Shown piece by piece: positions 49,630 through 60,213 of a stretch of DNA of 64,000 nt (its first letter is position 1; each line of letters starts with the position of its first letter). The DNA is taken from positions 3,286,001 through 3,350,000 of the forward strand of contig OX337233.1 in NCBI GenBank assembly GCA_946965045.2. Reading direction: 5' to 3'. The notes under the pieces were generated by a model. That model saw only the letters and a program-made list of their open reading frames with translations, was not told where the DNA came from and made no database searches. Both the position numbers and the translations under genes were made by a program. This DNA is from Epithemia pelagica (lineage: Eukaryota; Bacillariophyta; Bacillariophyceae; Surirellales; Surirellaceae).

Positions 49630-50163
49630 GATTGGAAGGCCTGGGCCGTAGCCGCGGCCACGGCCGAATGTTCGGCTCCCTCCTCTTCGGAACGCTCGAG
49701 TCACGATTCGTACCATGCGCACCCCACGTCTCTTTATCATCGTCGGCCCTGTATGGAACCCATCCATCTACCCACCTTGCCCTTGTGCTGTTGTCCACCA
49801 CCATCCTCGACTGGAAAACAACCGAAACAACCACAGCAAGAAGAAGAAGAGAGTGGCAATGGCACCATGAAACACACACGACGGTCCTCCTTGTCCATTC
49901 TTGTGACACCACCACCCTCACTTGGCAACCAAGATGCTCCTCCTCGTCCCGACACTTTGGAACATGTCGTCATGCAACTCCAATTGGAGGAACCTTGCAA
50001 CGGCAACAAAAAGAGTCTTCTGTTGAACAAACAAGCACCGGCTGAATGGGATCATGTCAGTGACTTTTACGATCGACCCGACAATGTCCCCTTGACGTCA
50101 ACCGTGCTGAGTGAAGAGGACGATGAGGAAGGGTCGTCCTCGCACGAGTTTTCGACCCATTGA
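49630..50163 (+). CDS. In-frame continuation after TAA 49627-49629
   Basis: Open for 177 codons in the same frame, ending at TGA 50161. Possible own starts are Met 49753 or Met 49867 (MKHTRRSSLSILVTPPPS). It has a Ser/Pro-rich part, a globular-looking segment (LEHVVMQLQLEEPCNGNKK, EWDHVSDFYDRPDNVPLT) and an acidic end. I found no well-placed intron that would remove the TAA. Either the upstream and downstream parts are one gene broken by a nonsense change, or read-through occurs, or this is a separate small gene. Confidence 0.45.
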   Translation, partial: DWKAWAVAAATAECSAPSSSERSSHDSYHAHPTSLYHRRPCMEPIHLPTLPLCCCPPPSSTGKQPKQPQQEEEESGNGTMKHTRRSSLSILVTPPPSLGNQDAPPRPDTLEHVVMQLQLEEPCNGNKKSLLLNKQAPAEWDHVSDFYDRPDNVPLTSTVLSEEDDEEGSSSHEFSTH

Positions 50164-50887
50164 ATCTTTTTGTAATTTTGAATCCCAAACGACTTTTTTG
50201 AACTGTAACCTCTAGAAAGCTATTCAGGTTTTCTGTCATCTACCCACACTGAGTGTTGTAGAGTATGGAGTTGATGAACCATGGACTCGTAGTGTTTGTC
50301 TCGTAGCATAGAGGAACTACATGGTATTGTCGCAATGAACTTGACAATGCCACAACAGAGTCCCTCTAAACACCCATCGTAACCAGACAGGACCCATCTT
50401 TTCTCTCTCAAGAGGGAAAGTACAGGGGCAATCCAGTGCAGGAGGCAATCCAGAAGGACCGACCGAAGCGGCCAGTGACACTGCCGAGGGAATCAAGATC
50501 CTACCTAGCTAGTATTGTGGATTCACCAGATGGATGAGTACTCCAGACAAGCATAAACAGAACAAAATCGAACATGCGAAAATCCATTGTCCGCAACAAG
50601 GCTATCTAGGAAGTTCAAGGGATTGTTCGTTCCATGGTTGCCATCGAGATTGACACTCAACTATACCTCTAGAGTTCCGTGTGAAGATGTTAGTAAGGTG
50701 TCTTGGGCTAGTTTTCGTGCACTCCTGACCGTCAACGGTTTGTGCTCTACCAGAAGTTTCTCGATGACCTTTCGGTCGCATAAACTCTGAATCTATGACC
50801 TTTTAGTCGTGTTTTTGTGCTGCGAGGCGAACCTAACTCGTACGTCGTCCTCACAATCTGCAAAATCTTCGAAAAGATACGACGACA
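50164..50887. other. Intergenic, no gene seen
   Basis: Only short ORFs; the last 250 bp are the likely promoter of the secreted protein gene. Confidence 0.4.
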
Positions 50888-51949
50888 ATGATGATCGGAA
50901 AACCGTTCCGCACTCTGGCTAGCCACTCTGGTTTCCCTCTTCTGGTAACGTTGCTACTCCCTTCCCATGTACTCTCGTATGAAATGGCAGCGTATTGCGG
51001 ATATGATTGGCTTACCCCATGCTCTATTGTGCCGTCAACATGGAAGCGTCTCAATGGCGCGTTTGGCCCGGACATTCAAGAGACTCCACCCATTGTTCCG
51101 AGTAAATTCTCTCCTTCCATGAACTACTTGACGCTCGGTGGATATAAAGGTATGTTCAAGAAGGAAGGAATGTGTGCAGCTCCTCTCGATGCGGTCTGTG
51201 GGTCTTTATTTTGCTCACTTCTTGGACTTTGTTCGGTTGTGTTACGAATAACAGTGTATGGAACAGTGCCCGATGCCGACAAAGTCGTTGAAATGATGAA
51301 ACACGCGAATTGTGACAATGTAGACTACGATATGGAAGGCGTTTTAGAGGGCCAATATGGCCTGGTCGACACTCTGACCAACAATGTGAGGAGTCTCCAG
51401 CCCAATGCAAAGTTCTCGATCACTTGCTTGTCTGGAGACTATGGGCAAATGGAAGGCATCCAATCTAACTTTGATGACATTGGCATTATGATTCATGCCG
51501 ATTCTATGCAAAGTGGGGGTTGGGATATTCCTCAAAATAATCCTGAGGGTGGAAGTACTTGGAGGTATATACAAAATTGGATCAATTCCAGCGTCGACAA
51601 CAGCAAGATAGTTTTGTCCATCACGACAAATGGTCTACAAGTACGTGTGCTTGGTCGATTTCTGTCATTTTCTCTCGTTTCTTTCTTACCCTCGCGCCTA
51701 TCTTCTGTTCGTGTTGTCCTGTCTCCTTTCCTTTTATAAATGAATGCGTGTTTCCTCGGGTTATAGCCTTACATGGTGGATTGGTTGAAAAGCGTCATCC
51801 AGCAGTACGGAATGAAGGGAATGTCCGTGTGGAAGCTCAAAGACTTGGACTCCACGGGTGTAACGATTGAGTGCCTGGAGAATATGTACGTGAGTTGTGT
51901 TGCTAGCGCACCAATGGAACATAGCCAAGAACACGACACCGAACTGTAG
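50888..51949 (+). CDS. Secreted GH18-like protein, three exons (276 aa)
   Basis: Exons 50888-51149, 51255-51640, 51767-51949; introns 51150-51254 (105 nt, GTATGT...ACAG) and 51641-51766 (126 nt, GTACGT...TATAG). Residues 1-30 form a signal peptide (FPLLVTLLLPSHVLS). DNVDYDME (residues 108-115) matches the DxxDxDxE active-site strand of family 18 glycoside hydrolases, with E115 as acid. Later strands (FSITCLSGDYG, IMIHADSMQ, MSVWKLKDLD) fit the rest of a TIM barrel. At 276 residues it is short for a chitinase, closer to small chitinase-like or endo-N-acetylglucosaminidase-like proteins. Likely acts on cell-wall or external polysaccharide. Confidence 0.68.
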
Positions 51950-51978
51950 AGTTGATAGTGGACTGAAGATAGCGTGTT

Positions 51979-52148
51979 GTGTGGCTTAACTATGTTGCAA
52001 TTAAAACATGATTGTGCCTTTATTCATGACACCAGACGACAATGATACTGGTATGGTTTGACTGACGATTGTGTGTGGCTCAAAATGTTGTGAATAGACC
52101 ATGATTGTGCCTTTATTCATGGCAACAGACGACAATGATACTGGTGTG
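51979..52148. repeat. Tandem repeat, two units of about 94 bp
   Basis: GTGTGGCT...CATGATTGTGCCTTTATTCATG...CAGACGACAATGATACTGGT occurs twice (units starting near 51979 and 52073) in the 3' region of the secreted protein gene. The cores are almost identical, the first 30 bp less so. Confidence 0.75.
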
Positions 52149-52164
52149 AACCTGTGTGTTGTTT

Positions 52165-52830
52165 TCAATTGTTGTCTTCATTCATTTCATCCAAAATGGC
52201 CATGAAAGCCACAATGATGCATGGATCAATACCCACACCCATGCGAATCTCCCACTGATTGCCGGTAAAGATTCCCATATTGATTTCCTTGGCGTGGACA
52301 CAGACCTTATCATTGCGTGTAATGCGCAATTGCCTCAAGTCCAGTTTGGATCCGACCCCATCCGACACAAATTCCGCTCCATCCGTCATGGTCAAGATTT
52401 TGCGCACCAAAAAGAACTTGTCCTTCATTTTTGGCATATTCGTACAAGGGTTTATCGTCGTGTGTCAAATTCTCGGAGGGTGCTTGTCCTTCCATGTAGG
52501 GTACAAATCCATAAATTTTGAAGGTAGTTTCTCATCGCAAATGCATGCGCAACAAGACACAGAGGGGTTCGCCCGTTTCGACCTTGCGCAAGACCATGCG
52601 ATCTCGCCACGACAAGGCCTTGCCCTTGACATCGACTGGGAAGGTTGTTGATCGCCTGCCTGATAAATATTAAAGGAATCTCCGGACCAGGATTTCCACC
52701 AGCGTTCCTTCATGACAATGTGATGAATTTGATCGGTGGCAAACAAGCCCGGTGCCACATATCGAGTTGGTGCCTCGTGGACGATATTGAAATCAGCTTC
52801 GGTCGGCACTGGTGTCGAATGCTTAAACAT
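52165..52830 (-). pseudogene. LURP-one-related (tubby-like) gene with three lesions
   Basis: The family fold (PF04525) is recognisable across three frames: HIVMKERWWKSWSGDSFNIY, then RDRMVLRKVETGEPLCVLL, FKIYGFVPYMEGQ, KDKFFLVRKILTMTDGAEF and IDPCIIVAFMAILDEMN. Lesions on the minus strand: a missing base in the CCTTCCC run near 52638-52644, an in-frame TGA at 52532-52534, and an extra A in the A5 run at 52428-52432. Together they make it very unlikely to encode a full protein, unless the sequence has errors; I saw no splice sites that would repair all three. LURP-one proteins are phospholipid-binding-like barrels of uncertain role. Confidence 0.72.
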
Positions 52831-53208
52831 AATGATACTGAGAAGGAAGCTGTGCAGTCAAAGCTTGTAATGCCAGACTATGGGCTCTATTATATCGGGC
52901 TCTTACTGGGTTGTGAGTTTGTCGTTGGTTGGCACATCTGAACTCTGAACCAAAAAGATTCATTATTCTCTCTTTTGGGGGAAACAAAAACTTTGAAAGT
53001 TTCTGTTCTTGAGAAAGAGGGGGGACCCCTTCTTTTAAGTTTCGTTGCTCCATGGCATGCAGCTTGGATGCATGGAAGGAACCTTGCCGCCGCAACGACA
53101 ACGACAAGCGTGCGTTGCGGTCGCTACATGCGCAAGAAGACGACGCTGTGTCGAGAGAACAGAAGAATCCCTGCTACCGTACTCTCTTTTGGGGTATGAG
53201 AAGGACGG
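52831..53208. other. Intergenic, divergent promoter region
   Basis: Between the LURP-one pseudogene and the monooxygenase gene; short ORFs only. Confidence 0.4.
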
Positions 53209-55794
53209 TTGCACAACAATAGAATGATTGCCAGTGGACCGACAGAGGACGTTGCTTCCCACCACTCGAATGCAGCACCAGCAGCAGCCAACAATCATCA
53301 AAATGGTGCCGATACCACCACCCAATCTCGTCGTCATCCCGAGGGACAGTTGGAATCATGCTTGCCGTCGTCGTCGTCAAATTCCATCCCATCTCCTCCT
53401 CCTCCTCCTCCAAAGATTGGAACCCAGAAACGACCACGAGGAGGAGGATATCCGTACGGTGCTTCCCTGACTGGCGACATGTTGGACGACTTGCGAATTG
53501 CCATTGTCGGAACGGGCTTGGCCGGTTTGTCCACAGCCTTGTCGTTGGAGCAAGTGGGGTATCGTCAGATTACTTTGTACGAACGCGATGCTAGTTGGGA
53601 TGCCCGCAAGGAAGGCTATGGATTAACCTTGACGTACGATCCACGTGGGACCTTGAATGCCCTACAAGTCTTGGACGAATTGGCCGCCGACGATTGTCCC
53701 AGTCGATCGCATTACTTGTTCCAGGCCGACGGATCTGTCGTGGGATACTTTGGCAATGCCTTTTCCATGGTCCGCGGAGAACAACAACAATCACAACGAG
53801 CACGACGACGCGGAGTGGGACAACGAGGCAATTTACGAGTGCCGCGTCAAACGGTACGAAAACGATTGTTGGAGAAATTGCAACATTCCAAAATTGCCTG
53901 GAATCACAAACTTGTGGATCTGAAACAGTGCTGTGAGAATGACAATGATCCAACCAATACTACTTCGGAACTGGAGCTCGTGTTTGAGTGTCCACCGCAA
54001 AACACGGAAACGAACGACGACGACAACACTTGCAGTGATACAGCAACAACAGACGCTTGCGACTCGGGCGATTTTCGTCATCATAATGATAGAATTACCG
54101 TTCGCGCGGATTTGATAGTGGCAGCCGATGGGATTCGATCGGCCGTCGTGCGGACGTGGATTCCTCGTCTCCCTCCACCCCGTTCTCTCGACGTGTGTTG
54201 CATTTTGGGACTCACTCAAGGCTTTGTGCACGAATTGTTGGATGAACGAGGCTTTTATACGACATGTACTGCCATGGGTGCCCGTTTGTTTGTCATGCCC
54301 TATGCTGGCAATCGGTTGGATCCTCTCGCCCAACGACGATTCATGTGGCAACTTTCCTTTCCCAGCACCTTGTTGTGGTGGCGCCACGATCCACCGCAAA
54401 CAACAACAACAACAACCACGAATACAACCATGGACTCGGAGACTCCAGAGGATGCAACGTCCCACCACCCACTAATACCAAGTGGTCCCGAGTTGCTCCA
54501 ACAGGCCCTGTCGATTTGTCAGGAGTGGCATTCCCCCGTTCCTGACTTGTTGCAAGCCACACCTGTTTCGACAGTCTGGGGCACGCTCTTGTGCGATCGT
54601 GATCCCAATCTCGTCTATGAACACTTGAAGAAGCAACAGCAACCACAACAATTTCAACGCGTGTTGGTGGTGGGCGATGCCTTGCATGCCATGAGTCCCT
54701 TCAAGGGACAGGGAGCCAATCAAGCCTTGTACGATGGTCGAGTGGTGGCCGAGTGGTTGAATCCAAACCCTCCAACCAACAGCAACAATACCAACCAAAA
54801 GAAGAAGAAACAAGCCAAGACACGACATTTGGACAAGGCTGTATTGGGTTGTCTCCGAGAACTCATGCAACGGACTCGCGGAATTGTCGAGGCATCCCGA
54901 CAGGCCTCGGCCTTTTGGCATTCGTCGTCGTCGTCGTCGTCGTCGTCTTTGGTGTCCACCACCACCACCAACGATACCATTCCATCCATGGTGGATTCCA
55001 ACAATCCTCACATCAAATTTGCTGGTGTGGCACCCGAAGCTCTGCCCCGACTCTTGCAAGAGCTTCAAACTCAAAACATTGGCGCCGGTTCCTGCGACAA
55101 TCTCGATGCCGCCATTGCCCAAGTCCTATTTGCATCTGTTCAACGAAACGAAGAAACGAATGCCACGCACTCCAAACCAACTGCCAAGAAAGACGACGAC
55201 GACTACGACTCCAACCGAGTGGTAGTATCATCCATGACAGAGACAAGAGATTGCATCGAAACCATGAGACCACCAGGCCCATTGACGAATACTAGCTGGT
55301 TGTCGTGGAGTGCCAACGTGTGGCTTGCCACCCGACAAGGCGATTTGGGTCGATTGCGTCGATTGTCGTGGGAAGGACAACAACGACAACAAACTCAAAC
55401 TCAGGTACCATTCGGTGGTAATAGAAGTTGGTTGTTGTGTGAGCTGCGGGATGACACGGAAACGGAAAATACCTTGTTGCATGTGGCCGTCACGGCCGCG
55501 TCGTCCAAGCATCCTCCTTCCTCCAAGGATGCCTTGTTGTCGGTTGTGGTTTGGTTGGTCCGAGAAGCAGGATGCGACGTGCAGGCTCGCAATACCAAGG
55601 GACAAACGCCCTTGGACCTTCTCCTCCTCGTATTACATGAGTTTCCAGGATTGGAACCACCGCCGCATGGCATCACCAGCGCCACGTCGTCGCAGGTCGT
55701 TCCTCGGACGGACGACGACGACAACAACCATCATGTCGCCGCTTCCATGGCAGGACTCTTGAAACGTCTGGCAGCGTTGCAACTCTCGTCGTAG
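53209..55794 (+). CDS. FAD-dependent monooxygenase with C-terminal ankyrin-like repeats (861 aa)
   Basis: Aromatic-hydroxylase-type flavoprotein: dinucleotide-binding GTGLAG at 101-106 with the acidic end of strand 2 (LYERD), the DG motif (VAADGIRSAVV, D307) and the GD motif (VVGDALHAMSPFKGQGAN, G489-D490). A long Ser/Thr/Gln linker with TCG repeats follows (around 54925-54960). Residues from about 700 contain ankyrin-like units (VWLATRQGDLGRLRRLSWEG, NTLLHVAVTAA, ARNTKGQTPLDLLL). Substrate unknown; UbiH, salicylate hydroxylase and zeaxanthin epoxidase relatives share these motifs. The first 90 residues are low complexity. Met 53209 is used; Met 53224 is equally possible. Confidence 0.83.
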   Translation: MHNNRMIASGPTEDVASHHSNAAPAAANNHQNGADTTTQSRRHPEGQLESCLPSSSSNSIPSPPPPPPKIGTQKRPRGGGYPYGASLTGDMLDDLRIAIVGTGLAGLSTALSLEQVGYRQITLYERDASWDARKEGYGLTLTYDPRGTLNALQVLDELAADDCPSRSHYLFQADGSVVGYFGNAFSMVRGEQQQSQRARRRGVGQRGNLRVPRQTVRKRLLEKLQHSKIAWNHKLVDLKQCCENDNDPTNTTSELELVFECPPQNTETNDDDNTCSDTATTDACDSGDFRHHNDRITVRADLIVAADGIRSAVVRTWIPRLPPPRSLDVCCILGLTQGFVHELLDERGFYTTCTAMGARLFVMPYAGNRLDPLAQRRFMWQLSFPSTLLWWRHDPPQTTTTTTTNTTMDSETPEDATSHHPLIPSGPELLQQALSICQEWHSPVPDLLQATPVSTVWGTLLCDRDPNLVYEHLKKQQQPQQFQRVLVVGDALHAMSPFKGQGANQALYDGRVVAEWLNPNPPTNSNNTNQKKKKQAKTRHLDKAVLGCLRELMQRTRGIVEASRQASAFWHSSSSSSSSSLVSTTTTNDTIPSMVDSNNPHIKFAGVAPEALPRLLQELQTQNIGAGSCDNLDAAIAQVLFASVQRNEETNATHSKPTAKKDDDDYDSNRVVVSSMTETRDCIETMRPPGPLTNTSWLSWSANVWLATRQGDLGRLRRLSWEGQQRQQTQTQVPFGGNRSWLLCELRDDTETENTLLHVAVTAASSKHPPSSKDALLSVVVWLVREAGCDVQARNTKGQTPLDLLLLVLHEFPGLEPPPHGITSATSSQVVPRTDDDDNNHHVAASMAGLLKRLAALQLSS

Positions 55795-56620
55795 TAGAGA
55801 GATGGTGGTTTCTTTGGTTCCACGACATGGACCACAAACTCTCAAATCAGGGACTTTTGGTGGTTGGAACCATTGCACTGTACCACACGACGTCTCGCGG
55901 GTCGTCCATCCAAAGAAAAAGAAGGGCAACAGGACACTATGGTCGCTCTCTCCCAACACGACGCTCTTGTAGAAACGCGGGGAACCCAACAGTCAAAAGT
56001 TGCGTGCGTAGGTAGTTCGACAGAGATGGTTCGAAGCACCCCTTACACACGCAAGTAAGTATTATTCGAGCGCCAACGAATCGAGAGAGAGAGCGAGATG
56101 GGGATGCCACACGACATGCGAGCATAACTGGTGTTTTCCCACGAAACACAACACACGGACTGTTCCAGCCCTTTTCTACTCTAGTTCTCTCTCTCTCTCT
56201 CTCTTTTGCTACATGCATTCTACTCTAGACAGACAGAGAATGGTCACAGTTTTGAAACTAGTGTCTCGATAAAATACAAAGCAAACTACTAGGTGTATAG
56301 AAAAGAATACAATAGTCATGGGCATATTAGTTCCAAATGCTCGAGAAAATTGAAGAAACAGAGGATTGTCCACAAGCTTGCATTCCTCTGGGAGTGAAGA
56401 GAGAGAGAGAGAGGGATAGATTCGATGCACGTGTCTTTTTTCTTGGTCTTTTTTCTTTGGATTTGGCGCATGCGACCTGTTGTTCGAGAACCGACAAAGC
56501 AAAGAAGGAATCTTCTTGTGTCCTACCTAGACGTGGAACGGTCTTGTTGTCGAATTCCTTCAACGGTGCCTTTCAATCCAATCGATTCTCTAGTACTTCT
56601 CTGTTTTTTTTGTTTGTGCT
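55795..56620. other. Intergenic, simple-sequence rich
   Basis: Holds GA/CT microsatellites (56080-56095, 56188-56205, 56398-56415). No supported gene. Confidence 0.4.
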
Positions 56621-56983
56621 TTAGAGTTTGGTCATTCCTTGATTCGTTTGCGTGTCATCGTCATCGTCGTCATCCCATGGATGCGTCGTTTGAGGGGGTG
56701 GTCGTCCCATAGTCGTGGCTGTTGCGGCGGCTGCTGCGGCCGTCGTTGTAGTGGCATTTCGGGTGGTCAACGTGTTGGTTTTGCTCAAAAAGGAGGGGGT
56801 TTGTTTGACCCGCGACAACAAGGCATTGGCATTGCGTGTGTACAAGGTCATGCCGGCCGACGATCCCAAAATGACGGCGGCCATGACATAGGACACGGTC
56901 GTGGGACTCCAGGTATCACTGACTTGCCGATTCGAATTATGGGGTGACGTTGTATTGTTGCTGTTGTTGCTGCTGCTTGACAT
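56621..56983 (-). CDS. Small single-pass membrane protein, unknown (120 aa)
   Basis: Not recognised. A Ser/Asn-rich start, one hydrophobic segment (VSYVMAAVILGSSAGMTLY, residues about 30-48) followed by positive residues, a Thr/Ala low-complexity part and an acidic Asp run near the end. It could be a small mitochondrial or ER protein. Start Met 56983 (ATGTCAAGC). Confidence 0.45.
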   Translation of the reverse strand: MSSSSNNSNNTTSPHNSNRQVSDTWSPTTVSYVMAAVILGSSAGMTLYTRNANALLSRVKQTPSFLSKTNTLTTRNATTTTAAAAAATATTMGRPPPQTTHPWDDDDDDDTQTNQGMTKL

Positions 56984-57438
56984 GATGTTACAAAAGACTC
57001 TTGTTTCTTGTTGCTTCTTGGTGGTGGTGGTGTTTGTTGTTGTAGAAAGAGATATCCTTTTGTGTTCTCTCTTTCCCTAATTATTTTTTCTCCCTCACTC
57101 TTCAATGGACGTTCGCACAATTTGGGAGCATGTTCATTGACATGGCAGAAGAAGAATCCTTTTTTTCGGCCGCATCTGTTTGGTGTCATGATTCTATTCC
57201 TTCGCGCTCATTGATGTTTTAGAATACGAAAAGTTATCTCTCTCTACGAGTATAGTAGAAGAGGGAATAGTCTATTCTTCCAGCTGCCGCGCCTACCCGC
57301 TAGAGGGTACGGTCGACCGACTGCCCTGTCGCCATTACTCTCGGAATCATGGAGGGGGGGACAGCCCGCTTGTGACAAGGGGCCACATAGACGAACCGCT
57401 TTTCGGGCCCCACATCTAGCTAGAACCCTCCCAATCCC
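56984..57438. other. Intergenic
   Basis: No gene. 57290-57420 is unusually G/C-rich with inverted segments (GGGGCC/GGGCCCC) and could fold, but matches no RNA family I know. Confidence 0.35.
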
Positions 57439-57527
57439 AACCACCTAATCACAGCGGACTCGAACCCTGGACACCCAGGAACCGAGACCATCATGAGCAA
57501 AGGTCCGAACCACTCGACCAAGGCGGC
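57439..57527 (-). pseudogene. Degenerate class II tRNA-like sequence
   Basis: Box A (TGGTCGAGTGG, minus, 57510-57520) and box B (GGTTCGAGTCC, 57456-57466) are intact. Seven acceptor pairs form (GCCGCCT with AGGTGGT, two G-T), and CCTGG/CCAGG could be a long variable arm as in tRNA-Ser or -Leu. But the anticodon loop has no proper 7-nt form, the T stem needs a bulge and 5 extra bases precede the acceptor strand. Likely a tRNA pseudogene or tRNA-derived repeat. Confidence 0.4.
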
Positions 57528-59460
57528 TGACGAGGAGTGTCAAATATAACAGCGACTGGAACGCGGCTCGTCCATCCTTCCGAATCCAAAGAATCTTTTG
57601 TCTTTTGATGTGGTTCATGTGATGCCATCATCTCAAGGGTCACACAGACCATGAGACGGCCGACCGCGTGATCTCTACTACAACAGAGAGAGAAACAGGA
57701 GAGGTGGATCCCAAGGATGGTCGTGTGTGGTTCCACCTCCGTTTCGTTTTTCGAGGAGACGGGGGCGGATGGGATGCGCGTGAAACCAAACAAGACACAG
57801 CGCTGTTGTGTCGATAGATCGTTGCATCGCATCCTTGCACACAAAACAAACACACACATTGCGCACTCGCTCTCGAATCCGTCCGCATCGCACCCCCAAA
57901 ATCTCTCTCTCTCTCTCTCTCACCTACTGGCAGTCGAACACAATCCCAATACGACGACCAAGACGAACACAGTTTCTTCAAGCGATTTTGAAAAGCGTGT
58001 GTGAGAGGAACAATTGCTTGGTTCGATCCTTATCCACACAAGAAACAAAAGGCATCATCGTCATTCTCATCTTCATGACAGTTCGCACAACCCTTGAATC
58101 TTATATGATCTTGGTGCTGTATAAGCCAACGATTGGACCATGCCAGTCAGTCTTTTTTGTGGACTTTTTTGCGTGCCGCCGATATTCCTCGAATGTCAGT
58201 TGGCCCGACCGTCTGCCCGAGTGGCGGTGTGGTCGACGGTGGTCCTTCTCTCCGGAAACCAGACCTGATGGCAACGCTGTAGCGTGTTTGTGTGGGTGGG
58301 TCCATGGCATGCACCCCGTATCCAGGAGAGAAGCATTCCTCGGAAACAACAAACAAAAAGCTTTGGAGTATGTCCCATGCTTTGGTCCGATTCCAACCAC
58401 AAGCAGCATGGGATCCAACACGACACCCACACAAGGCATTCGTCCCACGGCCGTGTGCCCTCACGGATTGGAAACTGTACGCGGGATGCCCTACTCGTCC
58501 GATGGCCGTGTGCCGTCACGGAGTGGAAACTGTACGCGGGAAAAATGACCCAATAGAGAGGTGTTTGTACGTGGCAACATGCTGGACCGTATCGCTCCCA
58601 ACGAACAAACTCGTTGGGTTCTGAACTGTTTCCTGTTATGGGCCACGCCCAAGCGCTGTGAACAATGCCTCTGCGCAACAACGCGTGTAGGGACGCGGAA
58701 TCACTGACAATTTCGCAACGACGGCGACGACGACAAGAAGAACCATTCCTTGCCCTCGTCGTACCCCCAACGCAACATGGTTCGGCAACGAGATTTATTG
58801 GTTACCGATGCCACGTATCCAGTACACATGTCGTCAACAAGCGCGTGCAAGTCGATGCTGCCGTCGGTACCCCGTCGTGGATGAATTGGTGGGATCGTCA
58901 AGGCGCATTGCTGGAGCGGGCCGGGTGCAGCTCTTTCGCTCGCTATAGTTGCTTGCCATGCCCCAAGTCTATATACTAGAGAAAAAGATTTCCAAACGCA
59001 CGAATAGCACAAGTTGTGGGAGGGTTATTACTTTAGTAGGATAGTAGTGGTCGTTGCAACGGCAAGGACCGAATCTACAGACACAGAACAATGTTCCACC
59101 CAACTCGCGCTCCAGGATTGGGAATGGGTTCTTCAACAATAAGGACATAGTTCACACTAGCAGAACAAGAGAGAGAGAGAAAGGTAGTAGTAGCAGTGGA
59201 AATCATAGACACGTTTGTTTCCAATGATGACCCAACGAAAAAAGGTCAATGGTAACAAAAGAGGGGAGGGATATACGAGTGTTCCAATCTTGTTGCCGTC
59301 ATGGCGGAAAGGTAACCCTACTCTCCCGTTTCGTTCCACTGCTGCCAACAGTTTTGTTTTTGATTCATCCAAAAAAACCAGGGGGGTCCTCCATCCTTCA
59401 TCATTTATATAGTATATCCATCCTGCAGCCAGAGTGTCGGTATATGCCTGCCCTTGATCA
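57528..59460. other. Intergenic, no supported gene
   Basis: A near 2-kb stretch with ORFs of low plausibility on both strands (for example 57808-58548). Contains a CT microsatellite near 57900 and the tandem repeat at 58451. Confidence 0.35.
58451..58541. repeat. Two-unit repeat, 36 bp at 55-bp spacing
   Basis: CCGTGTGCC(C/G)TCACGG followed by (A/G)TTGGAAACTGTACGCGGGA-like text occurs at 58451-58486 and 58506-58541. Each copy contains an inverted CCGTG...CACGG pair. Confidence 0.7.
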
Positions 59461-60213
59461 TCAACACAATTCATCGGGCGCCGTTTGGTATTGCGACAGA
59501 GACACACCATCATTGGAAAAGTGAAAGAGCAATCGGGATATGGAATTGCGACATTCTTGTCCCTTGATTCGTTCAAAGCGACACGAGACGGAATTGGGTT
59601 CATTGGTAAAATAGTCTTTTCCAAAATACCAGGTATTGTAATCGAGCGACCCTGTCGCCGGCATCCACCGATCGAGCGGTTCTTGTTTAAAGTGGGCGGT
59701 ATAATCGGCCAAGCAATTTTGCGAGCTGCTCGCCACTTCACCGGGCACGTACGAGTAGGTCCCATACATGGACATGAAGCCCAAGCCATCGCTTTGCAAT
59801 TCGGCAAAGGAACCATCGCGCAGGGCTACAAAGTTGTAAGATATCATACCTTGTGTTTGCACCAAGCAGGTCTTGGTCCAGACACCAATCATGATTTCAT
59901 TGCACGGCAAGGGATGAGAGGAGCCCAGCAAAAACAATTGGGCCGAGCGAGTCCAGATTCCTCCTTGTGGAATCCAGTTTTGAGCCACAGCGACAAGGGT
60001 CAGTGATACAATGACCAGGATGATACTGGAAATTATCACAATCTGCTGGGCCAGTGGTTTTCTTCTTGGTCTACTGGTGATCCAATCTTCGTCGTCGTCA
60101 TCGTCTTGTGGAAGTGTAATGGAGGAGGATGCGGTTGGACTGCCATGAGGAAGCAAGCGACTGAGTTCGGTGGCCGGTGGTACCGAGGAGGATGATTCGA
60201 ATGTGGAATTCAT
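59461..60213 (-). CDS. Type II membrane protein, unknown (250 aa)
   Basis: Met 60213 chosen; the ORF above it is leader. Residues 1-55 are cytosolic and Ser/Asp-rich (DDDDDEDW), followed by basic residues (RPRRKP) and one membrane segment (QIVIISSIILVIVSLTLVAVA, about 60-80). The luminal or external part has about eight Cys, Trp and Tyr-rich strands (NWIPQGGIW, FVALRDGSFAELQSDG, SMYGTYSYVPGEV) and looks like a compact beta domain. No family recognised. A cell-surface or secretory-pathway role is inferred from topology. Confidence 0.55.
   Translation of the reverse strand: MNSTFESSSSVPPATELSRLLPHGSPTASSSITLPQDDDDDEDWITSRPRRKPLAQQIVIISSIILVIVSLTLVAVAQNWIPQGGIWTRSAQLFLLGSSHPLPCNEIMIGVWTKTCLVQTQGMISYNFVALRDGSFAELQSDGLGFMSMYGTYSYVPGEVASSSQNCLADYTAHFKQEPLDRWMPATGSLDYNTWYFGKDYFTNEPNSVSCRFERIKGQECRNSISRLLFHFSNDGVSLSQYQTAPDELC

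Noticed and set aside
57439-57527. tRNA-Sec or functional tRNA-Ser/Met
   Set aside because: The anticodon region has no valid 7-nt loop and the T arm is imperfect, so no isotype can be assigned.
57808-58548. 246-codon ORF with a hydrophobic middle
   Set aside because: Begins in a CT microsatellite and runs through a tandem repeat; no domain, no likely start.
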